Assembly: GCA_026196875.1 (NCBI GenBank)
Contig: JAPHTP010000056.1
Span: 1 to 55,627 of the forward strand
Direction: 5' to 3'
Source of the DNA: Kangiellaceae bacterium
GTDB taxonomy: Bacteria > Pseudomonadota > Gammaproteobacteria > Enterobacterales > Kangiellaceae
Length of the DNA stretch: 55,627 nt
How positions within the stretch are numbered: position 1 is the first letter of the stretch; every line of letters starts with the position of its first letter. Of the stretch, positions 8,688-18,062 are shown one piece after another. The notes beneath the pieces were generated by a model. The model had not been told where the DNA came from and did no database searches. It was given only the letters and a program-made list of their open reading frames with translations. Both the position numbers and the translations under genes were made by a program.

Positions 8688-9108
8688 TAATCAGCAATCC
8701 TATGTGTAGATTTATTAGGAGTCTACCAGCAATAAGGTTTACTAACCACAGGTTAAGTTGAAAGTGGCTCATTATTTAACAGTCCTTAATTTTTTTCCTC
8801 ACAAAGCTACTTTTCTAAGTGTTTAAGGAAGAAGCACTGAACTTCTCCAGTCTATTTTTCTGGTGCTAATACATATATTAGAGAAAAATAGAAAGTGTAA
8901 ATTTAAAGACGTTATTCAATAAAAAAGTCACCTGATATTTTACATAGACGAGCTTCCATTTTCTCTTGAATCTCCCTCCCCCCCCCCAACAGTTGTTAAC
9001 CACATTCTATTGTCTTCACGGATAAACCGGAAAAAAGGATTCAATAGAGCGACTATTTTTTGTAGACTTCTTAATGTCTATCATGTTGGTACGGATATTA
9101 CTTGTTTA
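8688..9108. promoter_or_regulatory. Non-coding divergent region upstream of the hybrid kinase
   Basis: 421 bp between a minus-strand secreted protein and the plus-strand hybrid sensor. It holds a nested inverted repeat: outer arms CTATTTTTCT/AGAAAAATAG (8852-8861 with 8882-8891), inner arms CTAATA/TATTAG (8866-8871 with 8876-8881). It also holds a run of ten C (8978-8987). The kinase frame stays open from 8923, with a TTG at 9010 as a possible alternative start, but no ATG occurs before 9109. Confidence 0.55.
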
Positions 9109-12100
9109 ATGACTAAGTCTAGCTTAATAAACATCCTAAAATTTATCATAATAATCAGCCTGAGCTCTGTAAATGCCGTCACACGTATTACCCTGAATCC
9201 AGTAGCTTTAGATAATCTTTCTGTAAGAGCGATAGCCGAAGATAAGAATGGTTTCATCTGGTTCGGAACAGATACAGGGCTGTACTCTTATGATGGTTAT
9301 GAAGTTACTAAACACAATATTCAAAACCAAAATGACGCAGACTTTTCAGAAACGCTCATAAAGTCAATTTATTCTGATGCGGACTCAAATCTATGGCTAG
9401 GAACATTCTATGGCCTCGTAAAGTACAACTTGGAATTTCGAACCGTACAGTACTTTAAGCACGATTTAAAAGTAAACAATTCAATTTCAAGTGACTTTAT
9501 TTATTCTATTTCAAAATTTAATGATAAAAACTTACTTTTGAGTTCAGCAAGAGGTATTACAATTTTCGATAAAGAGCAACATACAGCAAAGAACTTTTTT
9601 AATAAAACTACTAATAAAAGCCTTCCGCAAAACAAGTTGGTATTTACAGCAACCAAAGAATCTGATGACAAAATCTGGGCATCGACGCAAAACGGAATAG
9701 CAAAGATAAACATGAAAACAAAAGGGGTTAATGAGTTTGCATTACCGATAGAAAAACATAGTAAGGTATACCAAGTTTATCGAAGGCGAAATAAGGATGT
9801 TTTGGTTGCTACTAAGGAAGGGCTTTTTTTATACGATAGGAAAAGGGAAGAATTTAATGCCATCACCCCATTTTTCTCTAACAAAAACACTTACCGAGTC
9901 ATAGAAGACGATAACGAGTCGTTGTGGATATCAGTGATAGGAGAAGGTGTTTTTATACTAAAAAAAGGCGGACAAATTAAAAGTATTGAACCATCTTCTT
10001 CGAGCTATAAAGATCTATTTTTGAACACACAAAGATTCTTTATTGATAGCTCTAAAAACATATGGTTTTCCTCGCCTAAACATGGGGTAGTGTGGTTAAA
10101 CCCAGACACGTTACACTTTAGCTCCATTGACAGCAAAGACTTGCCTTGCTTGATTTCTACCAGCCTCACTGGAATAGAAAAACTTACCGAACATTCCATA
10201 AACCTATCTTCTACCAGAGGTGTCGCAGAGTTAAACTTTAAAACCAACCAATGTAAACTAGTCGGCGTCCAAAATGCCGGCAAAACTATTTATCCTTACG
10301 CGATGAAAACTTACACAGATCAGCAAGATCGGCTTTGGCTAGGTACCAATAAAGGACTCTATATTAGAAAGAATAAAGGGGAATCATTCGTATTTGATAA
10401 TCGGTTAGGCAAAACAAATATATTTGATATTCTTGAAACAAAGAATAATGACTTATACTTTGCTACATCCGAAGGTATCTATATCAGGAAAAAAAGTGGC
10501 GAATCACTCAGAATAAACCCGAGTAGTTTAGACTCGGATCTCGTGGCATTCAAGTTCCTAACTACCCCGAATGGCGAGCTATTGGTTGGTGGCTGGCAAG
10601 GCCTGTTCAAAATCAACAAAGATTTCACACTAACTAAAGAAGATTTGTTACCACAAAAGATTCAAAATCGGCCAATTAGAACGATGTTCGTAGATAGCAA
10701 AGAAAACCTCTGGATAGGAGTAGAAAACACAGGGCTTTATGTTTTTTCTCCTGAAAGATTGTTGATTTTTAAAGTAAATGATATGGAAAGACTTAATTCT
10801 AAAGGTCGATTTATGAGCTTTTTTGAAGTATCACCAAATGAAATATGGACTAGTAGTAATTCAGGGCTTTCTAGAATAAACCTTTATACGAAGAAAATTG
10901 ATAATTTTTCTAAAAAAGATGGGATATTAAATGAAAGATTCAATCCTAACTCAGCAACATGGATTGGAGATAGAATTGTTTTCGTAAATATGAGTGGCCT
11001 AACAATTTTTAACCCCAAGCAAATCAAGAAATCCTCCTCTTCGCCAACACCATTCATTACGAAACTTTTTATTAATAACCAGGAAGTTACTCCTAACAGA
11101 GTTCACAACAACTTCAAATTAGACCGTGACATATTGTATGTAAAAGACATTGTCTTGAACAATGAACAGTCGACTTTTTCTATTGACTTTACTGATATTC
11201 AATTTAAAACGCCAAGCAAGAGTCGGTTTGCCTATAAACTCGAAGGCTTTGAAGAGAAGTGGAACCACACAACTTCAAAATATCGTCGTGCCACCTACAC
11301 CGATGTTCCGGGTGGAGACTATGTTTTCAAGTTCAAGGTAGCAAGTGAAAATGGTTCGTGGTCTCTTCCTAGGGAGTTATCAATAGAAGTACTTCCACCA
11401 CTATGGTTAACAAAAACAGCATTTTTTATCTATACTTTAGCTGGTATTTTTCTAATTTACCTACTAATTAAATGGCGCACAAAAGCCTTAGAAGTTCGCT
11501 CACTAAAACTAGAGAAAAAAATCCAAGCAAGAACCCAAGAATTATCCGAAGAGAAAAATAAAGTTGAAAAGCTACTGGATAAAAAGACCGATGAAATCGC
11601 CAATATCTCACATGAATTCAGAACGCCTCTTTCACTAATCCTCGGACCAACTAAAGAGCTACTCGATTCAGAGCCGGAATCCCGGGTAACGAACAAGCTC
11701 GAAATTATTCAACGTAATAGCAATCGACTGCTACGTATGGTTGATCAACTACTCAACCTGGAAAGCGATAAAGTCAACGCGATTTCAAATAAAGTTCTAA
11801 TTTCTCCGAGTGACATTATTGACAGCTGCCATCAAGCTTTTATCCCGCTAGCAAGAAGTAAGAATATTTCGCTAGCTCTCTTAAGAAATGATGAGTTTGC
11901 TACCAACTTTACAATGGATGGTGTTGAAAAAGTCCTCACTAATCTTTTATCAAATGCCATTAAATATACCAAGCAAGATGGCGAAGTAACCATTGAAAGC
12001 CGCCTGGAAGATAACAAGTGGGTGTTGTCGGTTTCCGATACTGGTGTCGGTATCGAAAACAAAAATCACCATGCTGTCTTCGAGCGGTTTAACCGAGTAA

Positions 12101-13170
12101 TTGATAGCGACAGCGAAGTCATAACGGGCGCAGGAATTGGACTCGCACTAGTCAAACAAATCGTTGAAAACAATGGTGGTCAAATATCTTTAACAAGTGA
12201 GTTAGGCAAAGGAACACAAGTCACTATAGCGTTTTCCAGTCTATCGATTGTCAATGTCCAAAAGTCAACCACGGCCAATGAGAGTTTAATCCATACAGAG
12301 CTTTCAATTCTTCAAGCACCCGAGTTGACATCTTTCTCCTCACCTTCAGAAGAGCTAAGTACTAATGGCCTCAAGAAAATATTAGTTGTCGAAGATAACC
12401 ATGAAATGCTGGCTTTCATTAGTCGATGCCTGAGTCCGACATATAATGTTTTAACCGCCAACAATGGTAAAGAAGGCTTAGAAAAGGCTATTGCAGAAGT
12501 TCCCGATTTAATTGTGAGCGATATCATGATGCCAATCATGGACGGAATTGAGTTCCTGACTCAAACGCGATCATCGCCGATTACGGATCATATCCCCTTC
12601 GTTTTACTTACTGCAAAGGGTGACAAGCAGAGTAAACTTGAAGGATTAAATCTCTCAGCAGACGACTATGTAACAAAACCATTTGATAAAGACGAGTTAA
12701 ACGCAAGGATATCCAATCTCATCAAGATGCGGGAGTCACTTTATCAAAAATTCTCTCAATCAATTTCTTCCGCTACAACTTCACTTGACTCCACAGTTAG
12801 TCGTGAAAATAGTCCTTCGGAAGAAGCCATTACCACTAGAGAACATGAGTTTATCCAGAATCTAAACGCCTGTCTCAATCGGTGTTATCAAGATCCTGAA
12901 GTGCGCATAGCGAAAATTGCTTCAGATTTAGCGCTGAGTGAACGTCAATTCTTTCGTAAACTAAAAAGCATTTCGGACATGACACCGAATATGTATTTGC
13001 GTCAGTTCAGACTTGAAAAGGCGTGCGCACTTTTAGCTCAGGGTATGCCTGCTAGCTCTGTTTCTTTAGAGGTTGGCTTTTCCTCGCAAAGCTATTTTTC
13101 TAAATGCTTCAGGGATAAGTACGGAACGTCCCCGGCCAAATTTGCTAGCGCCAATAAAAACGGCACCTAG
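9109..13170 (+). CDS. Hybrid two-component system protein: periplasmic propeller, histidine kinase, receiver, AraC domain
   Basis: 1353 residues from the ATG at 9109, which begins a signal peptide or first membrane segment (MTKSSLINILKFIIIISLSS). Order: two-component propeller repeats (IWFGTDTGLYSYDG, LWLGTFYGLVKY, LWLGTNKGLYIRK, LWIGVENTGLYVF), a Y_Y_Y domain (GFEEKWN..GGDYVFKFK), a transmembrane helix (about 766-790), HisKA with phospho-acceptor His835 (SHEFRTP), HATPase (NLLSNAIKYT, DTGVGIE, GAGIGLAL), a receiver with Asp1138 (SDIMMP, KPF), and a C-terminal AraC/HTH_18 domain. It should bind a ligand in the periplasm and directly control transcription from the membrane. This architecture is common in Bacteroidetes polysaccharide use and rarer in gammaproteobacteria. 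No carbohydrate locus adjoins it, so its target is unknown. Confidence 0.93.
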   Translation: MTKSSLINILKFIIIISLSSVNAVTRITLNPVALDNLSVRAIAEDKNGFIWFGTDTGLYSYDGYEVTKHNIQNQNDADFSETLIKSIYSDADSNLWLGTFYGLVKYNLEFRTVQYFKHDLKVNNSISSDFIYSISKFNDKNLLLSSARGITIFDKEQHTAKNFFNKTTNKSLPQNKLVFTATKESDDKIWASTQNGIAKINMKTKGVNEFALPIEKHSKVYQVYRRRNKDVLVATKEGLFLYDRKREEFNAITPFFSNKNTYRVIEDDNESLWISVIGEGVFILKKGGQIKSIEPSSSSYKDLFLNTQRFFIDSSKNIWFSSPKHGVVWLNPDTLHFSSIDSKDLPCLISTSLTGIEKLTEHSINLSSTRGVAELNFKTNQCKLVGVQNAGKTIYPYAMKTYTDQQDRLWLGTNKGLYIRKNKGESFVFDNRLGKTNIFDILETKNNDLYFATSEGIYIRKKSGESLRINPSSLDSDLVAFKFLTTPNGELLVGGWQGLFKINKDFTLTKEDLLPQKIQNRPIRTMFVDSKENLWIGVENTGLYVFSPERLLIFKVNDMERLNSKGRFMSFFEVSPNEIWTSSNSGLSRINLYTKKIDNFSKKDGILNERFNPNSATWIGDRIVFVNMSGLTIFNPKQIKKSSSSPTPFITKLFINNQEVTPNRVHNNFKLDRDILYVKDIVLNNEQSTFSIDFTDIQFKTPSKSRFAYKLEGFEEKWNHTTSKYRRATYTDVPGGDYVFKFKVASENGSWSLPRELSIEVLPPLWLTKTAFFIYTLAGIFLIYLLIKWRTKALEVRSLKLEKKIQARTQELSEEKNKVEKLLDKKTDEIANISHEFRTPLSLILGPTKELLDSEPESRVTNKLEIIQRNSNRLLRMVDQLLNLESDKVNAISNKVLISPSDIIDSCHQAFIPLARSKNISLALLRNDEFATNFTMDGVEKVLTNLLSNAIKYTKQDGEVTIESRLEDNKWVLSVSDTGVGIENKNHHAVFERFNRVIDSDSEVITGAGIGLALVKQIVENNGGQISLTSELGKGTQVTIAFSSLSIVNVQKSTTANESLIHTELSILQAPELTSFSSPSEELSTNGLKKILVVEDNHEMLAFISRCLSPTYNVLTANNGKEGLEKAIAEVPDLIVSDIMMPIMDGIEFLTQTRSSPITDHIPFVLLTAKGDKQSKLEGLNLSADDYVTKPFDKDELNARISNLIKMRESLYQKFSQSISSATTSLDSTVSRENSPSEEAITTREHEFIQNLNACLNRCYQDPEVRIAKIASDLALSERQFFRKLKSISDMTPNMYLRQFRLEKACALLAQGMPASSVSLEVGFSSQSYFSKCFRDKYGTSPAKFASANKNGT

Positions 13171-13179
13171 TTGGTGCCG
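13154..13179 (-). terminator. Rho-independent terminator of gabD inside the 3' end of the hybrid kinase gene
   Basis: On the minus strand CGGCACC-AACTA-GGTGCCG is followed by TTTTTATT. The 7-bp stem lies 36 bp past the gabD stop and spans the stop codon and last codons of the convergent kinase gene. On the plus strand the same hairpin lacks a T-run, so it works one way. Confidence 0.8.
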
Positions 13180-13214
13180 AACGAATTGGAATAGTATTGT
13201 AGTCGTTCAAGGAG

Positions 13215-14675
13215 CTATTTAACGTCCCCTATACACACATATTTTGTCTCAAGGTAGTCATCAATTCCCCAACGGCCACCTTCACGTCCCATTCCGGACT
13301 CTTTAACACCGCCAAAAGGCGCTGCGGGATTTGAAAGCACACCTTCATTAATTCCTAACATACCAAACTCGAGTTGTTCGGTTAATCTAAAAACACGATT
13401 CATATTTTGTGTAAAAGCATAAGAACAAAGTCCGTACTCAGTTTGATTGGCTAATTTAATCACTTCCTCTTCACTTTCAAAAGAAATGATAGAAGCTACT
13501 GGGCCGAATATCTCGGAATTAAAGATATCCATTTCCGGCGTTACGTCAGTTAATATGGTGGGTAAATAAAATTGTTGGCCAGCCTCGCTTCTACCAGCCC
13601 CAGTAATTATTTGTGCACCAGTTTCAATCGCTTGAGCAACTAGTTGTTCAACTTTCGCTATTGCCTTCTCGTCGATTAGCGGTCCTACGTTTGTTCCCTC
13701 TTGATTCCCTTCTCCTACTTTTAGTTCTTCAACCTTTGTCTTTAACTTAGCAACGAACTCGTCGTGGATGTCTCGATGAACGAATAGTCGATTTGCACAC
13801 ACACAAGTTTGACCCGCGTTTCTAAACTTACTTCCCATTGCACCTTTAACCGCAACGTCAAGATCTGCATCTTCAAACGCAATAAAAGGAGCATTCCCTC
13901 CCAATTCCATTGAAGTTTTTTTAACCGTTGACGCGCACTGGGATAGCAATTTTTTACCAACTTGAGTTGAGCCGGTAAAACTAAACTTGGAGACTTTAGG
14001 ATGAGTGGTCAAGACTTCACCTATTGGCTGAGCATTACTACCTACCACAACGTTAAACACCCCAGCAGGAATCCCTGCCTCGGCAGACAATTGAGCCAAT
14101 GCTAATGCTGAATAAGGTGTCAATTCAGATGGTTTAACAATAAACGTACAACCTGCAGCCAACGCCGGTGCGGCCTTTCTTAAGATCATAGCACCAGGAA
14201 AATTCCATGGGGTAATTGAAGTTACCACACCAACGGGCCGTCTTAAAACTAGCGCACGCCGTCCATTTTGATTAACGGGTAAATAGTCTCCATTAATTCG
14301 CTTAGCCTCTTCAGCGTACCACTCAATATATTTAGCGCCATACACTACTTCGCCGAGTGCTTCTTTTCTTGGCTTGCCTTGCTCGGCAGTCATAATCGAC
14401 GCTAAATCGTTTTGATTGGCAAGAATTAAGTCATACCATTTTCTAAGTATTGCAGAGCGCTCATCTACGGTCTTATCCCGCCATTCCTTTTGCGCTGCAT
14501 GAGCACTGTTAATTGACTTCTCCAGTTGCTCCGGGGTTACTTCTGATACATATCCCAATGACTTCTGATCGGCTGGGTTAAAAACGTCAAAATTAGACTG
14601 TGACTGTTGCCATTCACCATTAATAAATGAACTATTTTTAATTAGCTCGGGGTTACTTAAACTGCTAAAACTCAC
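13215..14675 (-). CDS. gabD: NAD(P)+-dependent succinate-semialdehyde dehydrogenase
   Basis: A 486-residue aldehyde dehydrogenase that oxidises succinate semialdehyde to succinate, linking GABA and related amines to the TCA cycle. Catalytic landmarks are Asn158 in PWNFP, Lys181 in KPSE, Glu257 in MELGG and Cys291 in NAGQTCVCANR; the NAGQTCVCANR context is typical of the GabD subgroup. The start is GTG with a weak purine tract (AGAGAA) upstream; no in-frame ATG offers a better start. No transaminase (gabT) is adjacent. A close relative such as glutarate-semialdehyde dehydrogenase (DavD) cannot be excluded. Confidence 0.87.
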   Translation of the reverse strand: MSFSSLSNPELIKNSSFINGEWQQSQSNFDVFNPADQKSLGYVSEVTPEQLEKSINSAHAAQKEWRDKTVDERSAILRKWYDLILANQNDLASIMTAEQGKPRKEALGEVVYGAKYIEWYAEEAKRINGDYLPVNQNGRRALVLRRPVGVVTSITPWNFPGAMILRKAAPALAAGCTFIVKPSELTPYSALALAQLSAEAGIPAGVFNVVVGSNAQPIGEVLTTHPKVSKFSFTGSTQVGKKLLSQCASTVKKTSMELGGNAPFIAFEDADLDVAVKGAMGSKFRNAGQTCVCANRLFVHRDIHDEFVAKLKTKVEELKVGEGNQEGTNVGPLIDEKAIAKVEQLVAQAIETGAQIITGAGRSEAGQQFYLPTILTDVTPEMDIFNSEIFGPVASIISFESEEEVIKLANQTEYGLCSYAFTQNMNRVFRLTEQLEFGMLGINEGVLSNPAAPFGGVKESGMGREGGRWGIDDYLETKYVCIGDVK

Positions 14676-14817
14676 AACTATTCTCTTGTTTGTAATTGAA
14701 CATCTGAACGATTGCTCCCATTTGTTAGTCTGTCGATAATACCTAAGCTATTGTTTTATATTGGTATATCTAATGCTAAAATTATTGGAAGACTGTCTTC
14801 TTAACCTAACTTGCCGC

Positions 14818-14823
14818 TATAAT
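14818..14823 (+). promoter_or_regulatory. Candidate -10 box upstream of greB
   Basis: A perfect TATAAT lies 113 bp upstream of the greB ATG. No good -35 is seen at 16-18 bp, so it is a candidate only. A GCCGC/GCGGC pair flanks it (14813-14817 and about 14838-14842). Confidence 0.3.
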
Positions 14824-14935
14824 ACAGCAAAATAAAAGCGGCCTGACCATAATTTTTTGGCCTAATTATATTACTCCAAGGCGATCACTTGGCTATACAG
14901 ATCAACAAATTGGCTGATTTGCACTGAATACAAAA

Positions 14936-15415
14936 ATGAAACGTTCAAATTTAATTACAGAGGAAGGTGCTACTCATTTAAGAAATGAGCTCGCAGATCT
15001 TTGGAAAAACAAACGTCCCGAAGTAACTCGCGCGATAACCGCGGCGGCAGCGGAAGGCGATCGCTCAGAAAATGCAGAGTATATTTATCGTAAGAAACAA
15101 CTCCGAGAAATGGATCGCAGAATTCGATATCTACAAAAACGTACCCAAGAAATGCAAGTGGTTGAACATTTGCCGCCGGATCAAACAAAAGTGTTCTTTG
15201 GTGCATGGGTCGACTTAGAAGACGAGGACGGTAATTTAGTAACCCATCGGTTAGTTGGCTCAGATGAATTCGATTTTAAGACAGAATATATATCGATTGA
15301 TTCTCCTCTCGCTAGGGCATTGCTTAAGAAGCAAGTAGATGACGAAATTCCCGTGAAACTCCCACAAGGAATGAAAATCTTTTTTATAAATAAAATCTAC
15401 TACTCGAAAAGCTAG
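14936..15415 (+). CDS. greB: Transcription elongation factor GreB
   Basis: A 159-residue Gre factor that enters the RNA polymerase secondary channel and stimulates cleavage of backtracked RNA. The N-terminal coiled coil carries the tip motif EGDRSENAEY with acidic Asp42 and Glu45, and the C-terminal FKBP-like domain ends IFFINKIYY. The positively charged coiled-coil face (KKQLREMDRRIRYLQKR) and the length favour GreB over GreA. It is a single gene flanked by minus-strand genes. Confidence 0.93.
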   Translation: MKRSNLITEEGATHLRNELADLWKNKRPEVTRAITAAAAEGDRSENAEYIYRKKQLREMDRRIRYLQKRTQEMQVVEHLPPDQTKVFFGAWVDLEDEDGNLVTHRLVGSDEFDFKTEYISIDSPLARALLKKQVDDEIPVKLPQGMKIFFINKIYYSKS

Positions 15416-15522
15416 AACTCTGCCATCAAAATTAAATAAATAAGTAGATAATACGAAGGGTAAACTACGCTAAACGACAATAAAAACTATTGGGTTCTGA
15501 TATAGATAGCCTCTCATATTTT

Positions 15523-16425
15523 TTACTGGCAATTACTAAGCGACCAAGCAACGACTTTTCTTTGCAATAGTATTCTTGAAGTAGAAAACACATGGTCACC
15601 TGGGATCTTTTGTGCGGTTAAATGCACTCCATTGACCTTTGAATATGCGGCATAGTTTGCGTCTTGCAAACTTGGTGGAGTGACTCTGTCCTGCTCTCCT
15701 ACTACCATATAAACTGACTTTCCTTTCAGTCGCTTACCAAATGTTGTCGTATCCATTTCATTTTGAAATTGAATGAGCTCCTGGAGCGCTTGCTTGCCAG
15801 AAACTCCACTTAGCATAAACAAGGAATCTACGTATTTGCCTATATTCGCTTCGAATGATGCATCTGCTCTTTTGCTGCGCGCTATAGTAGCTGGATTTGC
15901 GGCGGATAATGCAACCACACAAGAAAGTTCCTTCTCTTCAGTGGCTGTTCGCAAAGCTGCATAGCCGCCAAATGAGTGCCCTATTACTGATATTTTGTTT
16001 TTATTTACTCGATATTTTTGTGCATTAGTTCTTAAGAATTTGATCGCGGCGATTACATCTTTATGGAGCGATTTAAACGAGTAGTTTCCTTCGCTTCCCC
16101 ATGCTCCTCGATAATGAAAAAATAGAATATTGAATCCTGCTCTCCGCATAGATTGAGCTAGGTCTAAGTTTTTCTCATTACCTGGTAAGCCATGCAACAA
16201 AACGAAAGTTGGATGAGGCCCTTTACCATTTGCGTTTAATATAAACCCGGTCATACGTTTCTTTTCAATCGGAATGGAAACTTCGTAAGTAACAGGAGGA
16301 AATTCTTTGTCAATCGTAGGTAAGTCTTGAATTACGGGATCGAACTTATTGCTCTCGCTAAGCGCATAGGTTGAAAAAACTAAAGTTGATAGCAAAGCCA
16401 AAGTACGAGCGAGTACTTTATTCAT
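15523..16425 (-). CDS. Secreted alpha/beta hydrolase
   Basis: 300 residues with a signal peptide (cleavage near ALS, about residue 23). The fold shows the oxyanion HGLPGN (78-83), nucleophile elbow GHSFGG with Ser151, acid Asp245 (GEQDRVTPP) and His277 (PGDHVFS), a complete triad. It resembles periplasmic dienelactone hydrolase/acyl-peptidase-like serine hydrolases; the substrate cannot be named. A GAGGAG ribosome binding site lies 7 nt upstream of the ATG. It follows the acyltransferase gene by 44 bp on the same strand, so they may be co-transcribed. Confidence 0.83.
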   Translation of the reverse strand: MNKVLARTLALLSTLVFSTYALSESNKFDPVIQDLPTIDKEFPPVTYEVSIPIEKKRMTGFILNANGKGPHPTFVLLHGLPGNEKNLDLAQSMRRAGFNILFFHYRGAWGSEGNYSFKSLHKDVIAAIKFLRTNAQKYRVNKNKISVIGHSFGGYAALRTATEEKELSCVVALSAANPATIARSKRADASFEANIGKYVDSLFMLSGVSGKQALQELIQFQNEMDTTTFGKRLKGKSVYMVVGEQDRVTPPSLQDANYAAYSKVNGVHLTAQKIPGDHVFSTSRILLQRKVVAWSLSNCQ

Positions 16426-16469
16426 TTTTTTCTCCTCGCTGGCTTTACCAGGGTGTATAGCCCTAATTC

Positions 16470-17228
16470 TCAGCCAATTTTTTTGAGTCGCTCGCTAAAA
16501 TTAACGGTTTTACTAGATTGATTCAAGTCTTCCGTTTCGGGAAGCTCTTTGACTCCGGCCTGTTGATAAATTCGTTCTCTAAGCCAGTTAACTTTTTGAC
16601 GCACAACCTCGGCTGGTCGACCTGCAATTACCGTATTTTCTTCTTTAAATGCCTTGTTAATCAATGAACCAGTGCCCACCACACAATTGCTCGGGATCAA
16701 AACGCCTTTGGTAAAGATGCAATGTGATGCGACCCAAACATGATTGCCAAAAACGACATCCTTTGCATAGTTATAGCGAAGACCATTTTCAGTTGAAATT
16801 ATTGAATGAGAATCTCCGGTTCTAATATCAATATCGTAGGAGAACATGCAATCTTCGCCAATAAGTAAACGAGAGCCTGTCTCTGTTGCAGACAAATGGA
16901 TCCCTTCAAAAGTTGTATCTCTTCCAATTGAGATTAAACAATTTTCGTCTTCAGCCCATATGCTTCCTTTTCCATTGAAACGACAATTTTCTCCAATGAT
17001 GATTCGGTGACGATCACCATAGATATTAAAGTCGACATCGCTTAAATGAACGTTAGGGTGGATCAGAATCAGGTTGTGTGAACCTTGAATATTGAAAGTG
17101 ACATTTTCTAGATTATTTTGATGGGTTATGATGGTATTGAATTCGCCTTGAATATTGCGAACACCGCCCTGAGTTTTTTTACTCTGAAAAAAACTGGAGA
17201 TATATAAAGGTACTGTATATTTCATCAC
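16470..17228 (-). CDS. Left-handed beta-helix (hexapeptide) acyltransferase
   Basis: 252 residues. The middle (about residues 60-215) is a run of hexapeptide-type turns with conserved hydrophobics, ending in a typical LbH acetyltransferase close (VVGTGSLINKAF, then NTVIAGRPAEVVR). It probably O- or N-acetylates a sugar in the cytoplasm. The start is uncertain between a GTG and the next codon ATG; AGGAGG lies 7 nt before the GTG, so the GTG is used here. No surface-polysaccharide cluster surrounds it, which is unusual for this family. Confidence 0.8.
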   Translation of the reverse strand: MMKYTVPLYISSFFQSKKTQGGVRNIQGEFNTIITHQNNLENVTFNIQGSHNLILIHPNVHLSDVDFNIYGDRHRIIIGENCRFNGKGSIWAEDENCLISIGRDTTFEGIHLSATETGSRLLIGEDCMFSYDIDIRTGDSHSIISTENGLRYNYAKDVVFGNHVWVASHCIFTKGVLIPSNCVVGTGSLINKAFKEENTVIAGRPAEVVRQKVNWLRERIYQQAGVKELPETEDLNQSSKTVNFSERLKKIG

Positions 17229-17522
17229 TGTCGAACCTCCTTATTCGGCTAAAACAGATTGGACATGTAAATAGTTTCCCTCCTATTTAATTTTATTTAA
17301 GTTTTATTTGTGGGACTTTTCATTTTCTTCTAGATAAATATGGAATAAAAGTGGGCTAATTTCAATTACTTATTTCAAGTTGAGATTATAGAAGCGAATA
17401 TTGGCTAAATAGTTAATCTATTTAGAACGTATTTGGCCAGATTGGAAATACCTGCTGGTGATTTAAATAAAGGCACACTTCCTTGTGCGATTTTCCCTTA
17501 CTATCTGCTTGTCTGAAATTTG

Positions 17523-17960
17523 CTAGCTCGCTTGCAAAAATTCATCCGTATTCGCATCTTCATCAAGTAACCACTTATCAGATAGCTCACTTGAAATAGT
17601 ATTTGAATCTTCAACAATTTCTTGAACTTCAATTTTGTGAATAGTTGCTACCTGTTTTGGCCTTTCCCCAATTGTGTAGATCTGGCGTGAATAGTTTTGG
17701 TATTTAGACCAGACTAAGGTTTCTTGATTAAACAGATAATCTCTTTGTTCGATTGCCTCAATAAACTCACAATCTTCTTTAGTTGGGTCTAATACCCATC
17801 CACTTAACAATGCCGTCCAAAGAGCTCCCTTACGTTCAAGTAATTCGCTCTGTGCAACGCTAAATTCACCTGAGCGAGAAAAGCCATAAGGAAATTTTTT
17901 GGGATCTGCAAAGCGCCTATTGCTCCAGTAGGTTCGTGAGTTTAATCGCTTGGATTCCAT
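17523..17960 (-). CDS. maoP: MaoP-like DUF413 protein (macrodomain Ori protein)
   Basis: 145 residues. The first 75 match the MaoP/YifE family: a RRFADPKKFPYGFSRSGEF start, a LLERKGALWTALLSG helix, and VWSKYQNY at about residue 83, equivalent to VWSKY in the E. coli protein. In E. coli MaoP acts with the maoS site to organise the Ori macrodomain. Here the C-terminus is longer and very acidic (VEDSNTISSELSDKWLLDED). A maoS-like site was not searched for. It stands alone with 294 bp of AT-rich sequence upstream of the next gene. Confidence 0.8.
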   Translation of the reverse strand: MESKRLNSRTYWSNRRFADPKKFPYGFSRSGEFSVAQSELLERKGALWTALLSGWVLDPTKEDCEFIEAIEQRDYLFNQETLVWSKYQNYSRQIYTIGERPKQVATIHKIEVQEIVEDSNTISSELSDKWLLDEDANTDEFLQAS

Positions 17961-18062
17961 AGCTCATACCTCTTAATGTAAAAAGCCACTGTACAAAATA
18001 AATACAGTGGCAAGGTTACGTATAAGATATGAACTAATTATGACAAGCAGTTGAAGCTTTTA

